A stretch of 64,000 bases of DNA, taken from NCBI RefSeq assembly GCF_031157255.1, contig NZ_JAVIFX010000013.1:62001-126000 (forward strand). Reading direction: 5' to 3'. Positions 34,238-42,934 of the stretch are shown one piece after another (position 1 is the stretch's first letter; every line of letters begins with the position of its first letter). The notes beneath the pieces were generated by a model. It made no database searches and had not been told where the DNA came from. It saw only the letters and a program-made list of their open reading frames with translations. Position numbers and translations under genes: made by a program. Source of the stretch: Bradyrhizobium sp. LHD-71 (GTDB lineage: Bacteria > Pseudomonadota > Alphaproteobacteria > Rhizobiales > Xanthobacteraceae).

Positions 34238-35146
34238 ATGGAATACATCCTGACGATCGTCGTGCTGATAGCGATCTTCGTGATCCTCAGCTCGAGCTAC
34301 AACCTGGTAATCGGTTATGGCGGGCTCGCGACTGTTGCGCACCCGATCTTCTATGCGCTCGGCGCCTACACCAGCGCCTTGCTCGGCATTCACTTTGGAT
34401 TGCCTGCCGCCATCTGCGTTCTTGCAGGCGCCCTGGTTGCGGTCGTCGCTTCGATCTTGTTGGCGTTGTCCGCGCTGCGCGTTGCGGGCGACTACCTTCT
34501 GATTGCGAGCCTCGGATTTCAGCTGGGCCTGCTTCAGGTGATCAAGAATTTCGAGTTCACCGGCGGGCCAGGTGGCATTTCGGCAATTCCCAATACGATC
34601 ACCGGCCCATGGCGCACGCCTGCCTATCTTCTGATTTGCGGCGGTATCGCCGCGCTGACCGTTTGGCTGATCGCACGCATCGTGCACGGACCTTACGGCC
34701 GCGCGATCACCGCCATGCGCGATGAAGAGCTGGCATTCTCCGCCCTCGGCCGCAACGCCATGACCATCAAGGTGGTCGTGTTTGCGATCGGCTGCGGGAT
34801 CGCGGGCATCGCCGGCGGGCTTTATGCCTTCTATTTCCAGTATGTGAGCCCTGATCAGTTCGAAGTGCTGCATTCCGCCGCGATGCTGACCATGGTCGTC
34901 CTGGGCGGCATGGGTACGACAATGGGCCCCGTGGTCGGCGCGGTCGTGCTGATTGCCATCCCGCAGGCAATAACATTTCTGAACCTGCCGCCGGCGGTCA
35001 TGGCGCCGATGCAAGGCATCATTTTCACCACCCTGGTGATGTTGTTCTTGTTCCTGCGGCCCGCAGGCCTCGTCGGTCCCTTGAGCAGGGACCGGATGGC
35101 AGGTCGGACAGCGCTTGAAAAATCGAGCGGAGGGGTGGCGGAATGA
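34238..35146 (+). CDS. Branched-chain-type ABC permease (LivM-like)
   Basis: A 302-residue permease with about 8-9 membrane helices. It shows LivM family patterns: SSYNLVIGYGGLATVAHPIFYALGAY, GRAITAMRDEELAFSALGRN (the EAA-type coupling loop) and VLGGMGTTMGPVVGA. Its stop overlaps the start of the ATPase gene (ATGA), so translation is coupled. Confidence 0.92.
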   Translation: MEYILTIVVLIAIFVILSSSYNLVIGYGGLATVAHPIFYALGAYTSALLGIHFGLPAAICVLAGALVAVVASILLALSALRVAGDYLLIASLGFQLGLLQVIKNFEFTGGPGGISAIPNTITGPWRTPAYLLICGGIAALTVWLIARIVHGPYGRAITAMRDEELAFSALGRNAMTIKVVVFAIGCGIAGIAGGLYAFYFQYVSPDQFEVLHSAAMLTMVVLGGMGTTMGPVVGAVVLIAIPQAITFLNLPPAVMAPMQGIIFTTLVMLFLFLRPAGLVGPLSRDRMAGRTALEKSSGGVAE

Positions 35147-35901
35147 CTGTCGTCCTGCGTGTCCACAAGCTGAGAAAAGCGTTTGGCGGTATCGTCGTTG
35201 CCGATGACGTGAACATTGAGATCGCGAAGGGTGAGATTCTCGGGCTCATCGGGCCGAACGGCGCCGGCAAGACGTCGCTGTTCAATCTGGTCTCTGGCGT
35301 TCTGAAGCCCGACACAGGGCATATTTACTTGAACGGCGTGCGCATCGACGGCCTGCCGTTGTATCGCCGCGCGCGCAGCGGCATCGCGCGCACGTGGCAG
35401 AACATGATGCTGTTCACCACCATGACGGTGATGGAGAACCTGCTGATCGCGCCCAGATCCTATCCTGGCGAATCGATCTTCAAGGTGACGCTTGCGCGCG
35501 ATCGCGTCCGGCGGGCCGAGCGCGAGGCCAGACTCCGTGCGACGCAGATTCTCGATCGCGTCGGCCTGGCGCATGCCGCAGATGCCATGGTGACAGATCT
35601 GCCATTCGGTCATCAGAAACTTATCGGCCTGTCACGCGCGCTGATGAATGACGGCGAGTTGCTGCTGCTGGACGAGCCTATGGCCGGCGTCGAAGGCGCA
35701 GCCTACGAAACCATGCAACGCGTCGTGCGGCAGGAAGCGGACGCCGGGCGCGCGGTATGCGTGGTGGAGCACAACGTATCGTTCATCAAGGATCTGTGCA
35801 CGCGCGCAGTGTTCATGTCCAATGGCCGCATCCTTCAAGCGGGCACCGTGGACGAGCTCCTTGCAAGCAAGGCGCTGACAGATCTGTATTTTGGGGTCTA
35901 G
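35143..35901 (+). CDS. Branched-chain-type ABC ATPase (LivG-like)
   Basis: A 252-residue nucleotide-binding subunit. Walker A is GPNGAGKTS (about 43-51). The family-specific insertion GIARTWQNMMLFTTMTVMEN is typical of LivG. The signature motif is degenerate, PFGHQKLIGLSRAL, instead of LSxGQQ; Walker B LLLLDEPMAG and the switch His in VVEHN are intact. The altered signature (no LSGG) is seen in some LivG-type partners whose mate carries the canonical one, as the next gene does. Confidence 0.92.
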   Translation: MTVVLRVHKLRKAFGGIVVADDVNIEIAKGEILGLIGPNGAGKTSLFNLVSGVLKPDTGHIYLNGVRIDGLPLYRRARSGIARTWQNMMLFTTMTVMENLLIAPRSYPGESIFKVTLARDRVRRAEREARLRATQILDRVGLAHAADAMVTDLPFGHQKLIGLSRALMNDGELLLLDEPMAGVEGAAYETMQRVVRQEADAGRAVCVVEHNVSFIKDLCTRAVFMSNGRILQAGTVDELLASKALTDLYFGV

Positions 35902-35905
35902 GCGG

Positions 35906-36586
35906 ATGCTTACCTACAGCAACGTCAATGTAAGCTATGGCGGCCTGCCGGTGTTGAAGGACATTTCTCTCACCATCAAGGAAGGGGAGTGCGTCGCGAT
36001 TTTCGGACACAACGGCGCCGGCAAGACGAGCCTGCTGAGATGCAGTGTCGGTGACGTCGAGGGGGCGACTGGCACGATCAGCTACCGCGGTGAGCCGATC
36101 GTGCGCGGCGCGGTGTTCATGAATTCGCGGCGTGGCATTGGCCTCGTGCCTCAAGGCCACAACGTGTTTCGGCAGCTGACCGTTCGAAAGAACCTCAGCG
36201 TTGCCGGCCTCAACTCCCCCGGCGGTACGCTCGAGGAGGTCTACAGACTGTTCCCTGTGCTCGAGCAGCGCGGCAACCAGATCGCGGGCTCCCTGTCGGG
36301 CGGACAGCAGCAGATCCTGGCACTCGGCATGTCGCTCATGACGAAGCCGTCGATCCTGCTTCTCGACGAGCCATCGACAGGTCTTGCTCCGGTGATTGTC
36401 AACGATGTCATGGACAGCCTGAGGCAGATCAATCTCCGCGGCACCACCGTTGTCATCGTCGAGCAGAACATTCCCGCGACGTTGAAGCTGGTCAGCCGCG
36501 CCATTGTGCTCAAGGCGGGACGTATCGTTTTTGACGGCGCCGGTGGCGATCTCGCGCGAAAGGAAGACCTGTGGGCCTGGTTCTGA
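35906..36586 (+). CDS. Branched-chain-type ABC ATPase (LivF-like)
   Basis: A 226-residue nucleotide-binding subunit starting at ATG 35906. Walker A is GHNGAGKTS. The LivF pattern RGIGLVPQGHNVFRQLTVRKNL is followed by a canonical signature SLSGGQQQ, Walker B ILLLDEPSTGL and the IVEQN switch region. Only 4 bases separate it from the LivG-like gene. It completes a five-component ABC importer. Confidence 0.93.
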   Translation: MLTYSNVNVSYGGLPVLKDISLTIKEGECVAIFGHNGAGKTSLLRCSVGDVEGATGTISYRGEPIVRGAVFMNSRRGIGLVPQGHNVFRQLTVRKNLSVAGLNSPGGTLEEVYRLFPVLEQRGNQIAGSLSGGQQQILALGMSLMTKPSILLLDEPSTGLAPVIVNDVMDSLRQINLRGTTVVIVEQNIPATLKLVSRAIVLKAGRIVFDGAGGDLARKEDLWAWF

Positions 36587-36628
36587 CGTCGGCTTGAAGG
36601 AGCGGTCGCGCAGAGTTAAGAAATTCAT

Positions 36629-37615
36629 ATGAAGAAGGTCACCATCATCGGCGCTGGCGCGATTGGTGGGTTCATTGGCGCACGACTCGCGGCTGCCGGA
36701 CGGGCAGATGTCAGCGCCCTGGCGCGTGGCAAGACGCTCGCCGCCCTGTGCTCTCATGGTTGGCGGTTGCGCACGGCCGAAGGTCTCGTTCAGGCTCCGG
36801 TGCGCGTGACCGCGGACGCGGCCGAACTCGGGCCGCAGGATCTGGTGATCATCGCCGTCAAGGCGCCAGCCCTGGAACAGGTGGTGACCTCGATCGCCCC
36901 GCTGCTTGCGTCACATACGCTGGTCCTGCCGGCGATGAATGGTGTCCCGTGGTGGTTTTGCGCGGACGTGCCCGAATTCTCCGGCCGGCGCCTCGAGAGT
37001 GTCGACCCGGGCGGCAGGATCGCTGCGGCCATTCCGTTCAATCAGGTGCTGGGCTGCGTCGTGCTTGGAAGCGCCAGCACACCGGAGCCAGGGCTGGTCC
37101 AGCACAGGATGGGCTATGGCATGATCGTCGGCGAGCCGACGGGAGGTCGTAGCGAACGCGCCCAGCGGGTCGCGGATCTGCTCGCGCATGCCGGCTTCGA
37201 CGTCACCCACGCGAGCAACATCCGTTACGACATCTGGTTCAAGCTCTGGGGCAACATGACCATGAATCCGGTGAGCGCGATCACCGGCGCGACCGGCGAC
37301 CGGATCCTCGATGATCCGCTGGTTCGCGAGTTCTGCTCGGCGGCGATGCGCGAGGCGGCGGTCATTGGTGGACGGATCGGATGCCGCATCGACCAAAGTC
37401 CGGATGATCGGCATGCGATGACCGCTGCTCTCGGCGCCTTCAAGACCTCGATGCTGCAGGACGTCGAGGCGGGCCGCGCCATCGAGCTCGACGCTCTCGT
37501 CAGCGCCGTGCGTGAGATCGGGCAGGGGCTTGGCCTGCCGACGCAGAACATCGACACGCTTCTCGGCCTGACCCGTCTGTTCGGCCGGGTGCACGGCCTT
37601 TATCCTGAATCCTGA
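36629..37615 (+). CDS. Ketopantoate-reductase-family dehydrogenase, second copy
   Basis: A 328-residue protein of the ApbA/PanE family: GAGAIGGFIGARL at 6-18, IIAVKAPALEQV, the AMNGVPWWF element and the catalytic-Lys segment IWFKLWGNMTMNPVSAITG are all present. SMLQDVEAGRAIELDAL matches the C-terminal domain. It lies 42 bases after the LivF-like gene, in the same direction, so it is probably co-transcribed with the importer. Its role is likely reduction or oxidation of a 2-oxo/2-hydroxy acid derived from the imported solute rather than pantothenate synthesis. Confidence 0.87.
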   Translation: MKKVTIIGAGAIGGFIGARLAAAGRADVSALARGKTLAALCSHGWRLRTAEGLVQAPVRVTADAAELGPQDLVIIAVKAPALEQVVTSIAPLLASHTLVLPAMNGVPWWFCADVPEFSGRRLESVDPGGRIAAAIPFNQVLGCVVLGSASTPEPGLVQHRMGYGMIVGEPTGGRSERAQRVADLLAHAGFDVTHASNIRYDIWFKLWGNMTMNPVSAITGATGDRILDDPLVREFCSAAMREAAVIGGRIGCRIDQSPDDRHAMTAALGAFKTSMLQDVEAGRAIELDALVSAVREIGQGLGLPTQNIDTLLGLTRLFGRVHGLYPES

Positions 37616-37714
37616 AAGCGTCGCGCTGCGCGCATTCTCCAGCGGGATCGCTGCGCTAATCCTCACATTTTTGTCTTGGCAGTCGCCTCCTTGTGCCGAG
37701 GCCGAGCGGAGGCA

Positions 37715-38689
37715 TCAGCTCAGCTTGATGCCGGCTTCGCGCGCCACGGGCTCCCAACGCTCGCGTTCGCGCTTCAATGTTTGCGCAAACTGCTCGGGCG
37801 TGCCGCCGGTTGCCTCCACTCCGAGAGTGGCAAGCCTGCTTGCCACGTCAGGCATGGCGAGCACCTTGGTCAATGCGGCGGCATACTGTGTCACCAAGCC
37901 CTGGGCCGTACCGCCACGGACGAAGAAACCCATGTAGGTTTGCCCGTGCAGCTCGGCGAAGCTCTGCTCCTTGAATGTCGGAATATCGGGCGCCAGCTTG
38001 CTGCGCTGCTCGGTGGTGACACCAAGAATTCTGACGAGGCCCGAGCGATGTGAATCGAGGTAGTCGGACAGAACCGACTGTCCTGCGGACACATGATTGC
38101 CGATAAGGTCGGTGAGAAGGGGCTGACCGCCACGATAGGCGACAAGCCGGATGTCGGCGCCGGTGGTCTTGCGCAGCAGCGTGACGAGGAAAGCGCCGAC
38201 GCTGCCGAGACTTGATGTGCCGACACTGCCGAGATGCGGATCGCGCCGCACCGCTTCAACGTAATCCTTCAGCGTTGAGGCACCGGTACCGTTGCTGGCC
38301 ACGAGAGCGTTGGCGGCGAATGCTCCCTCGCATACCGGCGCAAGGTCACGCTCCGGATCATAGGGAAGGCTGGAGTAGAGAAACGGGAAGAACGCGGCCA
38401 CTGAAATCGGCGAGAACAGAATGTGCGAGCCGTCGGGTGAAGTGCTCTTCATGAACGAGCCGGCGACGAGGCCGGTTCCGCCCGGGCGATACTCCACCAG
38501 CACGCTGCGACCGAGGAGCGGAGGGAGCTTGTCGGCCACGACGCGCACAATGGTATCCATTGTCGCACCGGGCGGCACAACCACAATCATTCGCAATGGT
38601 TGCTCGGCGCGCGCGATATGCGGGGCAGACAACGCAAACGGCAGGGCCGCAGCAAGCCGAGAGAAGCGGCGGCGGGTCAGCAGTGTCAT
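37715..38689 (-). CDS. Bug/TctC-family binding protein
   Basis: A 324-residue protein with CAGGAGG before the ATG. The N-terminus TRRRFSRLAAALPFALSAPHIARA resembles a Tat-type leader, unusual among the Bug proteins here. The mature start PLRMIVVVPPGATMDTIVR retains the fold but not the usual VPFAAGG. It is the last gene of the operon beginning at 42826, after the flavoprotein. Pairing a Bug protein with an SsuABC-type operon suggests uptake of related acids by two routes or a sensory role. Confidence 0.87.
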   Translation of the reverse strand: MTLLTRRRFSRLAAALPFALSAPHIARAEQPLRMIVVVPPGATMDTIVRVVADKLPPLLGRSVLVEYRPGGTGLVAGSFMKSTSPDGSHILFSPISVAAFFPFLYSSLPYDPERDLAPVCEGAFAANALVASNGTGASTLKDYVEAVRRDPHLGSVGTSSLGSVGAFLVTLLRKTTGADIRLVAYRGGQPLLTDLIGNHVSAGQSVLSDYLDSHRSGLVRILGVTTEQRSKLAPDIPTFKEQSFAELHGQTYMGFFVRGGTAQGLVTQYAAALTKVLAMPDVASRLATLGVEATGGTPEQFAQTLKRERERWEPVAREAGIKLS

Positions 38690-38707
38690 GAAGCCTCCTG
38701 CAATCGC

Positions 38708-40141
38708 TCAGAAGTAGGGCGTGTTGAACTCGAATTCCTTGGGCTTGATCTTGCGCTCGATACAGCGGCCCGCGGCAAAGCCCGCGATCTCGCCGGTCTG
38801 CGTGCACCACGGAAAATTCCGCATGACCATGAACAGGGTCTTGTACTCGAACGACAGCGACGCGCCGGTCAGGATCAGGTTGTCGACGCGTTTCGGCAGG
38901 AAGCAGCGAAACGGCACCTCGAACGTGTATTTGCGATGGCCGCCCCAGAAGAATGTCTTGGTCATCGGCTTCGTCACGGCGTCGCGAAAGCTGCGGCCGG
39001 CTTTCACGTCGTCGAGATTGACGATGTATTCGCCGATCGGGTGACGGCCGTCGCGCACGCCGACAAAGCGGCCGATGCTGGAGACGGTCGCCTTGTCGAA
39101 GCCGGGAACATACTTGCGCAGGAATTTGGCCTCAGCGTTGATGAACGACCGCAAGGCCTGCTTGGCCTTCGCGTGATCTGCTGCATCGTCATCCATGTGC
39201 AGGCCCCATTCGTAGGGCACATTCTGCCAGAGGACGTAGGTGCCATCGGCAGAGATGGGGCTCATGTCGATCGTCGGGTGTCCGATATAGGCCTCGCCAT
39301 AGACGCTCGCTCCGGCCATGCGCGGCCGGTACACTCCTTCAGGCAGGTTGCCGTCGGCGGTTGCCTCGGCCATCAGCTTGTGCAGCAGGGGATCCTTCGC
39401 CGACTGTTGATGCGCAACGAGCTTCTGAAAATCGATCCCACTCATTGTCCAGAGCAACCCGCCGGGAATGGGTCGCTCGTTGCCGTCCCAACCCGTTCCT
39501 TCAGGCTGCCCTCCGCCGCCGCGCACGAAAGGCGCGCCGGCGCGCGCCACGAGCTCGCTTGTGCCGGAGCCTTCAATGAAGATCTTGCCGGCGATTCCCT
39601 GAAGGCCGCTCGCATTCTCGACGAGGATGGCAGAGATGGTGTCGTTGCCTATGCCCTGCGTGACGATCGCATCGACGAAGCTCGTTCCATAGAGTGCGGT
39701 GACGCCTGCCTCCCGCAGCATATTCGCCATCACACAGCCAGCCCCCTCGGGGTTGAAGGTCATTCGAGTGAAGGCGCTTCCCGGCTCCTTGTTGCGCTCA
39801 TAGTGCGAAAGCGGATTGCCGGCCCAACCGGGGTGGGTGCTTTCGGTGGCTGTGTAGATGTAGCCCTCGGCTGCGAAGCGCTGCATCAGCTCGGTGTGGA
39901 TGCCGCCAACGCCGACGTCGGCGGATCCCTGCAACCCGGAGGTGTGAACGCCGCCTGGCATGTCGAACCGCTCGACAAGCACGACGCTGGCACCCATGCG
40001 CGCTGCCTGAAGCGCCGCGGCGAAGCCGCCCGGGCCTGCTCCGACCACCACCACGTCGGCTCCATAGGCAATGGGAACGTCGCGTTTCACTGCAATAGCA
40101 GGGTGTGCCGGCCCAGTCGTCTGTTCGTTTGCGGTCGTCAC
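38708..40141 (-). CDS. FAD-dependent oxidoreductase (FAD_oxidored, PF12831-like)
   Basis: A 477-residue flavoprotein from GTG 40141. Dinucleotide motif VVVGAGPGGFAAAL (about 31-44) is followed by ERFDMPGGVHTSG. The large middle region and the FRCFLPKRVDNLILTGASLS segment near residue 420 match the FAD-dependent oxidoreductases with glycosyl-hydrolase-like or xanthan-lyase-associated annotation, a poorly characterised group. It is in an operon with an ABC importer and a Bug protein, so it probably oxidises the imported compound. It has no signal peptide. Confidence 0.82.
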   Translation of the reverse strand: MTTANEQTTGPAHPAIAVKRDVPIAYGADVVVVGAGPGGFAAALQAARMGASVVLVERFDMPGGVHTSGLQGSADVGVGGIHTELMQRFAAEGYIYTATESTHPGWAGNPLSHYERNKEPGSAFTRMTFNPEGAGCVMANMLREAGVTALYGTSFVDAIVTQGIGNDTISAILVENASGLQGIAGKIFIEGSGTSELVARAGAPFVRGGGGQPEGTGWDGNERPIPGGLLWTMSGIDFQKLVAHQQSAKDPLLHKLMAEATADGNLPEGVYRPRMAGASVYGEAYIGHPTIDMSPISADGTYVLWQNVPYEWGLHMDDDAADHAKAKQALRSFINAEAKFLRKYVPGFDKATVSSIGRFVGVRDGRHPIGEYIVNLDDVKAGRSFRDAVTKPMTKTFFWGGHRKYTFEVPFRCFLPKRVDNLILTGASLSFEYKTLFMVMRNFPWCTQTGEIAGFAAGRCIERKIKPKEFEFNTPYF

Positions 40142-40160
40142 CGTTCAGTCCACTCTTCGC

Positions 40161-41150
40161 TCATGTTGCAAAAAAGCCTGGATCCGCCGGGCGTGCCAGC
40201 ACGCCTTGCCGCGCCAGAATCTCGGAAGCCATGGTGATCGTCTTCTGCGTCGCCGGATCAGAGGCGGCAGCGAATTTGAAGCGAAGGCGTCCGGCCTTCT
40301 TGGCCGCCTTTAAAGGTTCCGTCTCGACGCGCGTGCGCGGCGCATACTTGTCGGCGACCTGATCGAAATTGGCTTCCAGTCCCGCAACGCATTCGCCGAA
40401 CATTGCGTTGAGCTTGGACGAGAGGCCGGGCGTTCGGTCGAGCAGCTCCTTGCGAGCGTTGACGCAGAAGTACGGCAGATCCAGCGAGGTCTTGTCGCGG
40501 AAGGCGGCGCCCACGTTGTAGATGACGCCGAGGTCCGCCCGGCGGGCGATGCCTGAACTGATCATCGGCTCCCAGGCCATGGCGGCGTCGGCCCGGTCGG
40601 CGATCGTCAGCGTAACGCCTTGCGCAGGATTGTCGGCATTCTGCACCTGCGCGACGCTTTCGATGTCGATCTTGTCGAACTCTTTGATCAGCGCGCGTGT
40701 CATCCGATACACGCCCGATTGCAGCGGCGCGGCGACCGTCTTTCCCTTGAGATCTGCCAGCGACCTCGGTCCCTTTTCGGTGGCGACGAGGCCGATCATG
40801 TCGGCGGTCATCAGCGTGCAAAGCAGCTGACATGGTACGCCGCCCTGATAGCGGGTCAGGAAAGGATCCCAGCTTGCGATCATCAGTTCGTAGGAGCCGG
40901 CCACGAAGTCGTTGAAAAGCGTGCCGATCGACGTGTTTAGAATCGGCTCTGGAAAGCGCAATCCGTGCTTCTGGTCGAGCTTGTTGTCGCGGATGTAGTC
41001 GTAGAATGCCACCGTCAATCCCGGCGTGGCCGTAGCCCATTTCGCCGTAAACTGCTCTTGCGCTTGAAGAACGGCTGGCGCCGGCAAGAGCGCTGCCGCG
41101 GTGAACCGGCCCGTTCGCGCGATGAAACTGCGTCTCGAAATGCGTGCCAT
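40161..41150 (-). CDS. ABC transporter substrate-binding protein, SsuA/NMT1/TauA type
   Basis: A 329-residue periplasmic protein with a Tat-like leader (ISRRSFIARTGRF, cleavage near VLQAQ). The mature domain follows the NMT1/SsuA fold: FNDFVAGSYELMIASWDPF, SLADLKGKTVAAPLQSG and AMAWEPM. Such proteins bind sulfonates, taurine, nitrate, phthalate or pyrimidine precursors. ATPase and permease genes lie immediately upstream in the operon. Confidence 0.88.
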   Translation of the reverse strand: MARISRRSFIARTGRFTAAALLPAPAVLQAQEQFTAKWATATPGLTVAFYDYIRDNKLDQKHGLRFPEPILNTSIGTLFNDFVAGSYELMIASWDPFLTRYQGGVPCQLLCTLMTADMIGLVATEKGPRSLADLKGKTVAAPLQSGVYRMTRALIKEFDKIDIESVAQVQNADNPAQGVTLTIADRADAAMAWEPMISSGIARRADLGVIYNVGAAFRDKTSLDLPYFCVNARKELLDRTPGLSSKLNAMFGECVAGLEANFDQVADKYAPRTRVETEPLKAAKKAGRLRFKFAAASDPATQKTITMASEILARQGVLARPADPGFFAT

Positions 41151-41156
41151 CTTATC

Positions 41157-41954
41157 TCATCCGAAGGTCTGGCTGCGTTCCTGCTCCGCTTCCGGACCAA
41201 GCGCCGTCTCGATGTCGTGGCGCAACCGTCCGAGCTCGCTTGCCGGCGGCACCGTCGTTTCGAGGCGGATGCGAGCATTGGCGCCGAGAACGATGACGCG
41301 ATCTGCCATCTCGATCGCATCATCGATGCGATGCGTTACCAGCAAGCAGGTCTTCTCAAAGCGTCGCGCGAGGGCGCAGAAATCGCGCCGCAGTACCGTC
41401 GATGTGACGTGATCCAGCTGGCTGAACGACTCGTCGAGCAGCACGAGTTCGGGATCGACCGCGAGAGCGCGTGCGAGCGAAACACGCTGGCGCATACCGC
41501 CAGATAGTTCGTGAACGTATTTGTTCGCGGCGCCGGACAGCCCCACGCGGTCAAGCCATGATACGGCGATCTCCCTTGCTTCGCGCCGGGGTCGGCCGAG
41601 AATGAGGAGGCCAAGCTCCGCATTCTCGACTGCGGTGCGCCAGGGCAGCAACCGATCGGTCTGGAAACTGACCGCCATGCGACCGCGCAGGGCTTTGAAT
41701 GCGCGAAACGGATCGTGATCCGCAACGCGTACCGATCCAGCGTCTGGGCGCATGGTTCCCATGACCAGGTTGAGCACAGTCGTTTTTCCGGCCCCCGTGC
41801 GACCGAGCAGCGTGACGATCTCGCCCCGTCGCACATTGAAGCTCAGGTCGTCGACGACCTTGAAGTCTGCAAAGCTCTTGACCACGCGATTGAGCGAAAT
41901 GACCGGCTCGGCCGCGATGGCCGTGCGGCCGGAAGGGATGGGCGGTTCATTCAT
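41157..41954 (-). CDS. ABC transporter ATPase, SsuB/TauB/NrtD type
   Basis: A 265-residue nucleotide-binding protein with Walker A GRTGAGKTT, Q-loop VSFQTDRLLPWRT typical of nitrate/sulfonate/bicarbonate importers, signature ELSGGMRQR, Walker B LVLLDESFSQLD (Ser in place of the usual Pro) and switch His in LVTHRIDDA. Its ATG overlaps the permease stop (ATGA). A much longer open frame upstream is non-coding shadow. Confidence 0.92.
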   Translation of the reverse strand: MNEPPIPSGRTAIAAEPVISLNRVVKSFADFKVVDDLSFNVRRGEIVTLLGRTGAGKTTVLNLVMGTMRPDAGSVRVADHDPFRAFKALRGRMAVSFQTDRLLPWRTAVENAELGLLILGRPRREAREIAVSWLDRVGLSGAANKYVHELSGGMRQRVSLARALAVDPELVLLDESFSQLDHVTSTVLRRDFCALARRFEKTCLLVTHRIDDAIEMADRVIVLGANARIRLETTVPPASELGRLRHDIETALGPEAEQERSQTFG

Positions 41955-42826
41955 CGCACCGACGCCTCCGGCCGCCACTTGAGTGCGACCTTCTCGCACC
42001 CGCTGACAACCAGCTGCAGGGCCATGTTGAGAAGGACGAGAAGGAAGGTCCAGGCCATCACCTCGTCGATGTGGAACGAGGACTGGGCCAAGCCCATCCG
42101 CGAGCCGACGCCGACGGCGGCCGCCACGAGCTCGGCGAAAATCACCATCCGGGTCGCATAGCCGACGACGGACTTGGTTGTAAGCAGAATGTAGGGGACG
42201 ATGTGTGGCGCGATCAGATAGCGCACGACTTGCCAGCGTGAAGGCCGGAAGCTCTCGATCATGTCGACAAGGTCCTTCGGCAGCGCGCGAATTCCGTCGT
42301 ATGTGTTGAGCGCGTAGAACGGCAGAAGGATCAGGGTGAGGATGAAGAAGATCCGCACTTCGGGGTCCTTGAACCAGAAGACGGCCAGCAGGATCCACGA
42401 CAGCGCCGGAATGCCGGTGTCGATCACGACGAGCGCACGCAGGAACGGGCGTACCGTTGTGGATACGCCCATAACGAGCCCGATCAGCACACCGGCAATC
42501 ATCGAGAACAACAGGGCGAGCAGCAGTCGGCCCACTGTCGCCATGACGTGCAACATATCGTTCGTCAGGATCTTCCAGCCCGCTTTCGCAACGGCGACCG
42601 GCGACGGCATGATGTAGTCGGGAACGAAACCGCTGACGACATGCATCGTCGCAAGAATGATGATCACGACGATCGTCATCGCACCGACGTCGCCGACTGC
42701 AGCGACGCGGCCATGGGAGGCGCGAGCCGCAAAGCCTTCCATCGCGCGGTCCGTCATCGCAAGTGCGGCTCCTGCAACTGAAGCTCGACCATTGATCCTC
42801 CCAGGATGAGCCGCATGTCGATCCAT
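41951..42826 (-). CDS. ABC transporter permease, SsuC/TauC type
   Basis: A 291-residue inner-membrane protein with six hydrophobic helices after a polar N-terminal extension of about 45 residues. It has the SsuC-like segment PSPVAVAKAGWKIL and the EAA-type loop around DMIESFRPSRWQVVRYLIAPHIVPYI. ATG 42826 lacks a strong ribosome site; ATG 42757, with AGGAG 11 bases upstream, is a plausible alternative. It is first gene of the minus operon that continues with ATPase, binding protein, flavoprotein and Bug protein, and is divergent from the MarR gene. Confidence 0.9.
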   Translation of the reverse strand: MDRHAAHPGRINGRASVAGAALAMTDRAMEGFAARASHGRVAAVGDVGAMTIVVIIILATMHVVSGFVPDYIMPSPVAVAKAGWKILTNDMLHVMATVGRLLLALLFSMIAGVLIGLVMGVSTTVRPFLRALVVIDTGIPALSWILLAVFWFKDPEVRIFFILTLILLPFYALNTYDGIRALPKDLVDMIESFRPSRWQVVRYLIAPHIVPYILLTTKSVVGYATRMVIFAELVAAAVGVGSRMGLAQSSFHIDEVMAWTFLLVLLNMALQLVVSGCEKVALKWRPEASVR

Positions 42827-42847
42827 CCATCTTTGTTATCATGAACT

Positions 42848-42857
42848 TAACATGTTA
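42848..42857. promoter_or_regulatory. Perfect palindrome in permease-marR divergent region
   Basis: TAACATGTTA (42848-42857) is a perfect 10-base palindrome in an AT-rich patch (42828-42860) between the ABC permease and the MarR-family gene; the same patch holds a nearby TATCATGAA element. Its position, 78 bases before the marR start and 22 bases before the permease start, fits a MarR dimer site controlling both genes. Confidence 0.45.
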
Positions 42858-42934
42858 TGTGAGTGCGTCAACCACAGCGATCGGGTAGGCTGGCGGTGCT
42901 AACGATCGATTCTGCTGGAAAGGAGCGGTGGCGG

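Noticed and set aside
38600-40237. 545-codon plus-strand frame opposite the PF12831-like flavoprotein
   Set aside because: The minus strand encodes intact FAD motifs; the plus frame has no recognisable domain.
41955-42842. N-terminal extension of the SsuB-like ATPase
   Set aside because: It overlaps the permease gene in another frame, is Arg/Asp-rich and lies before the ATGA-coupled ATPase start.
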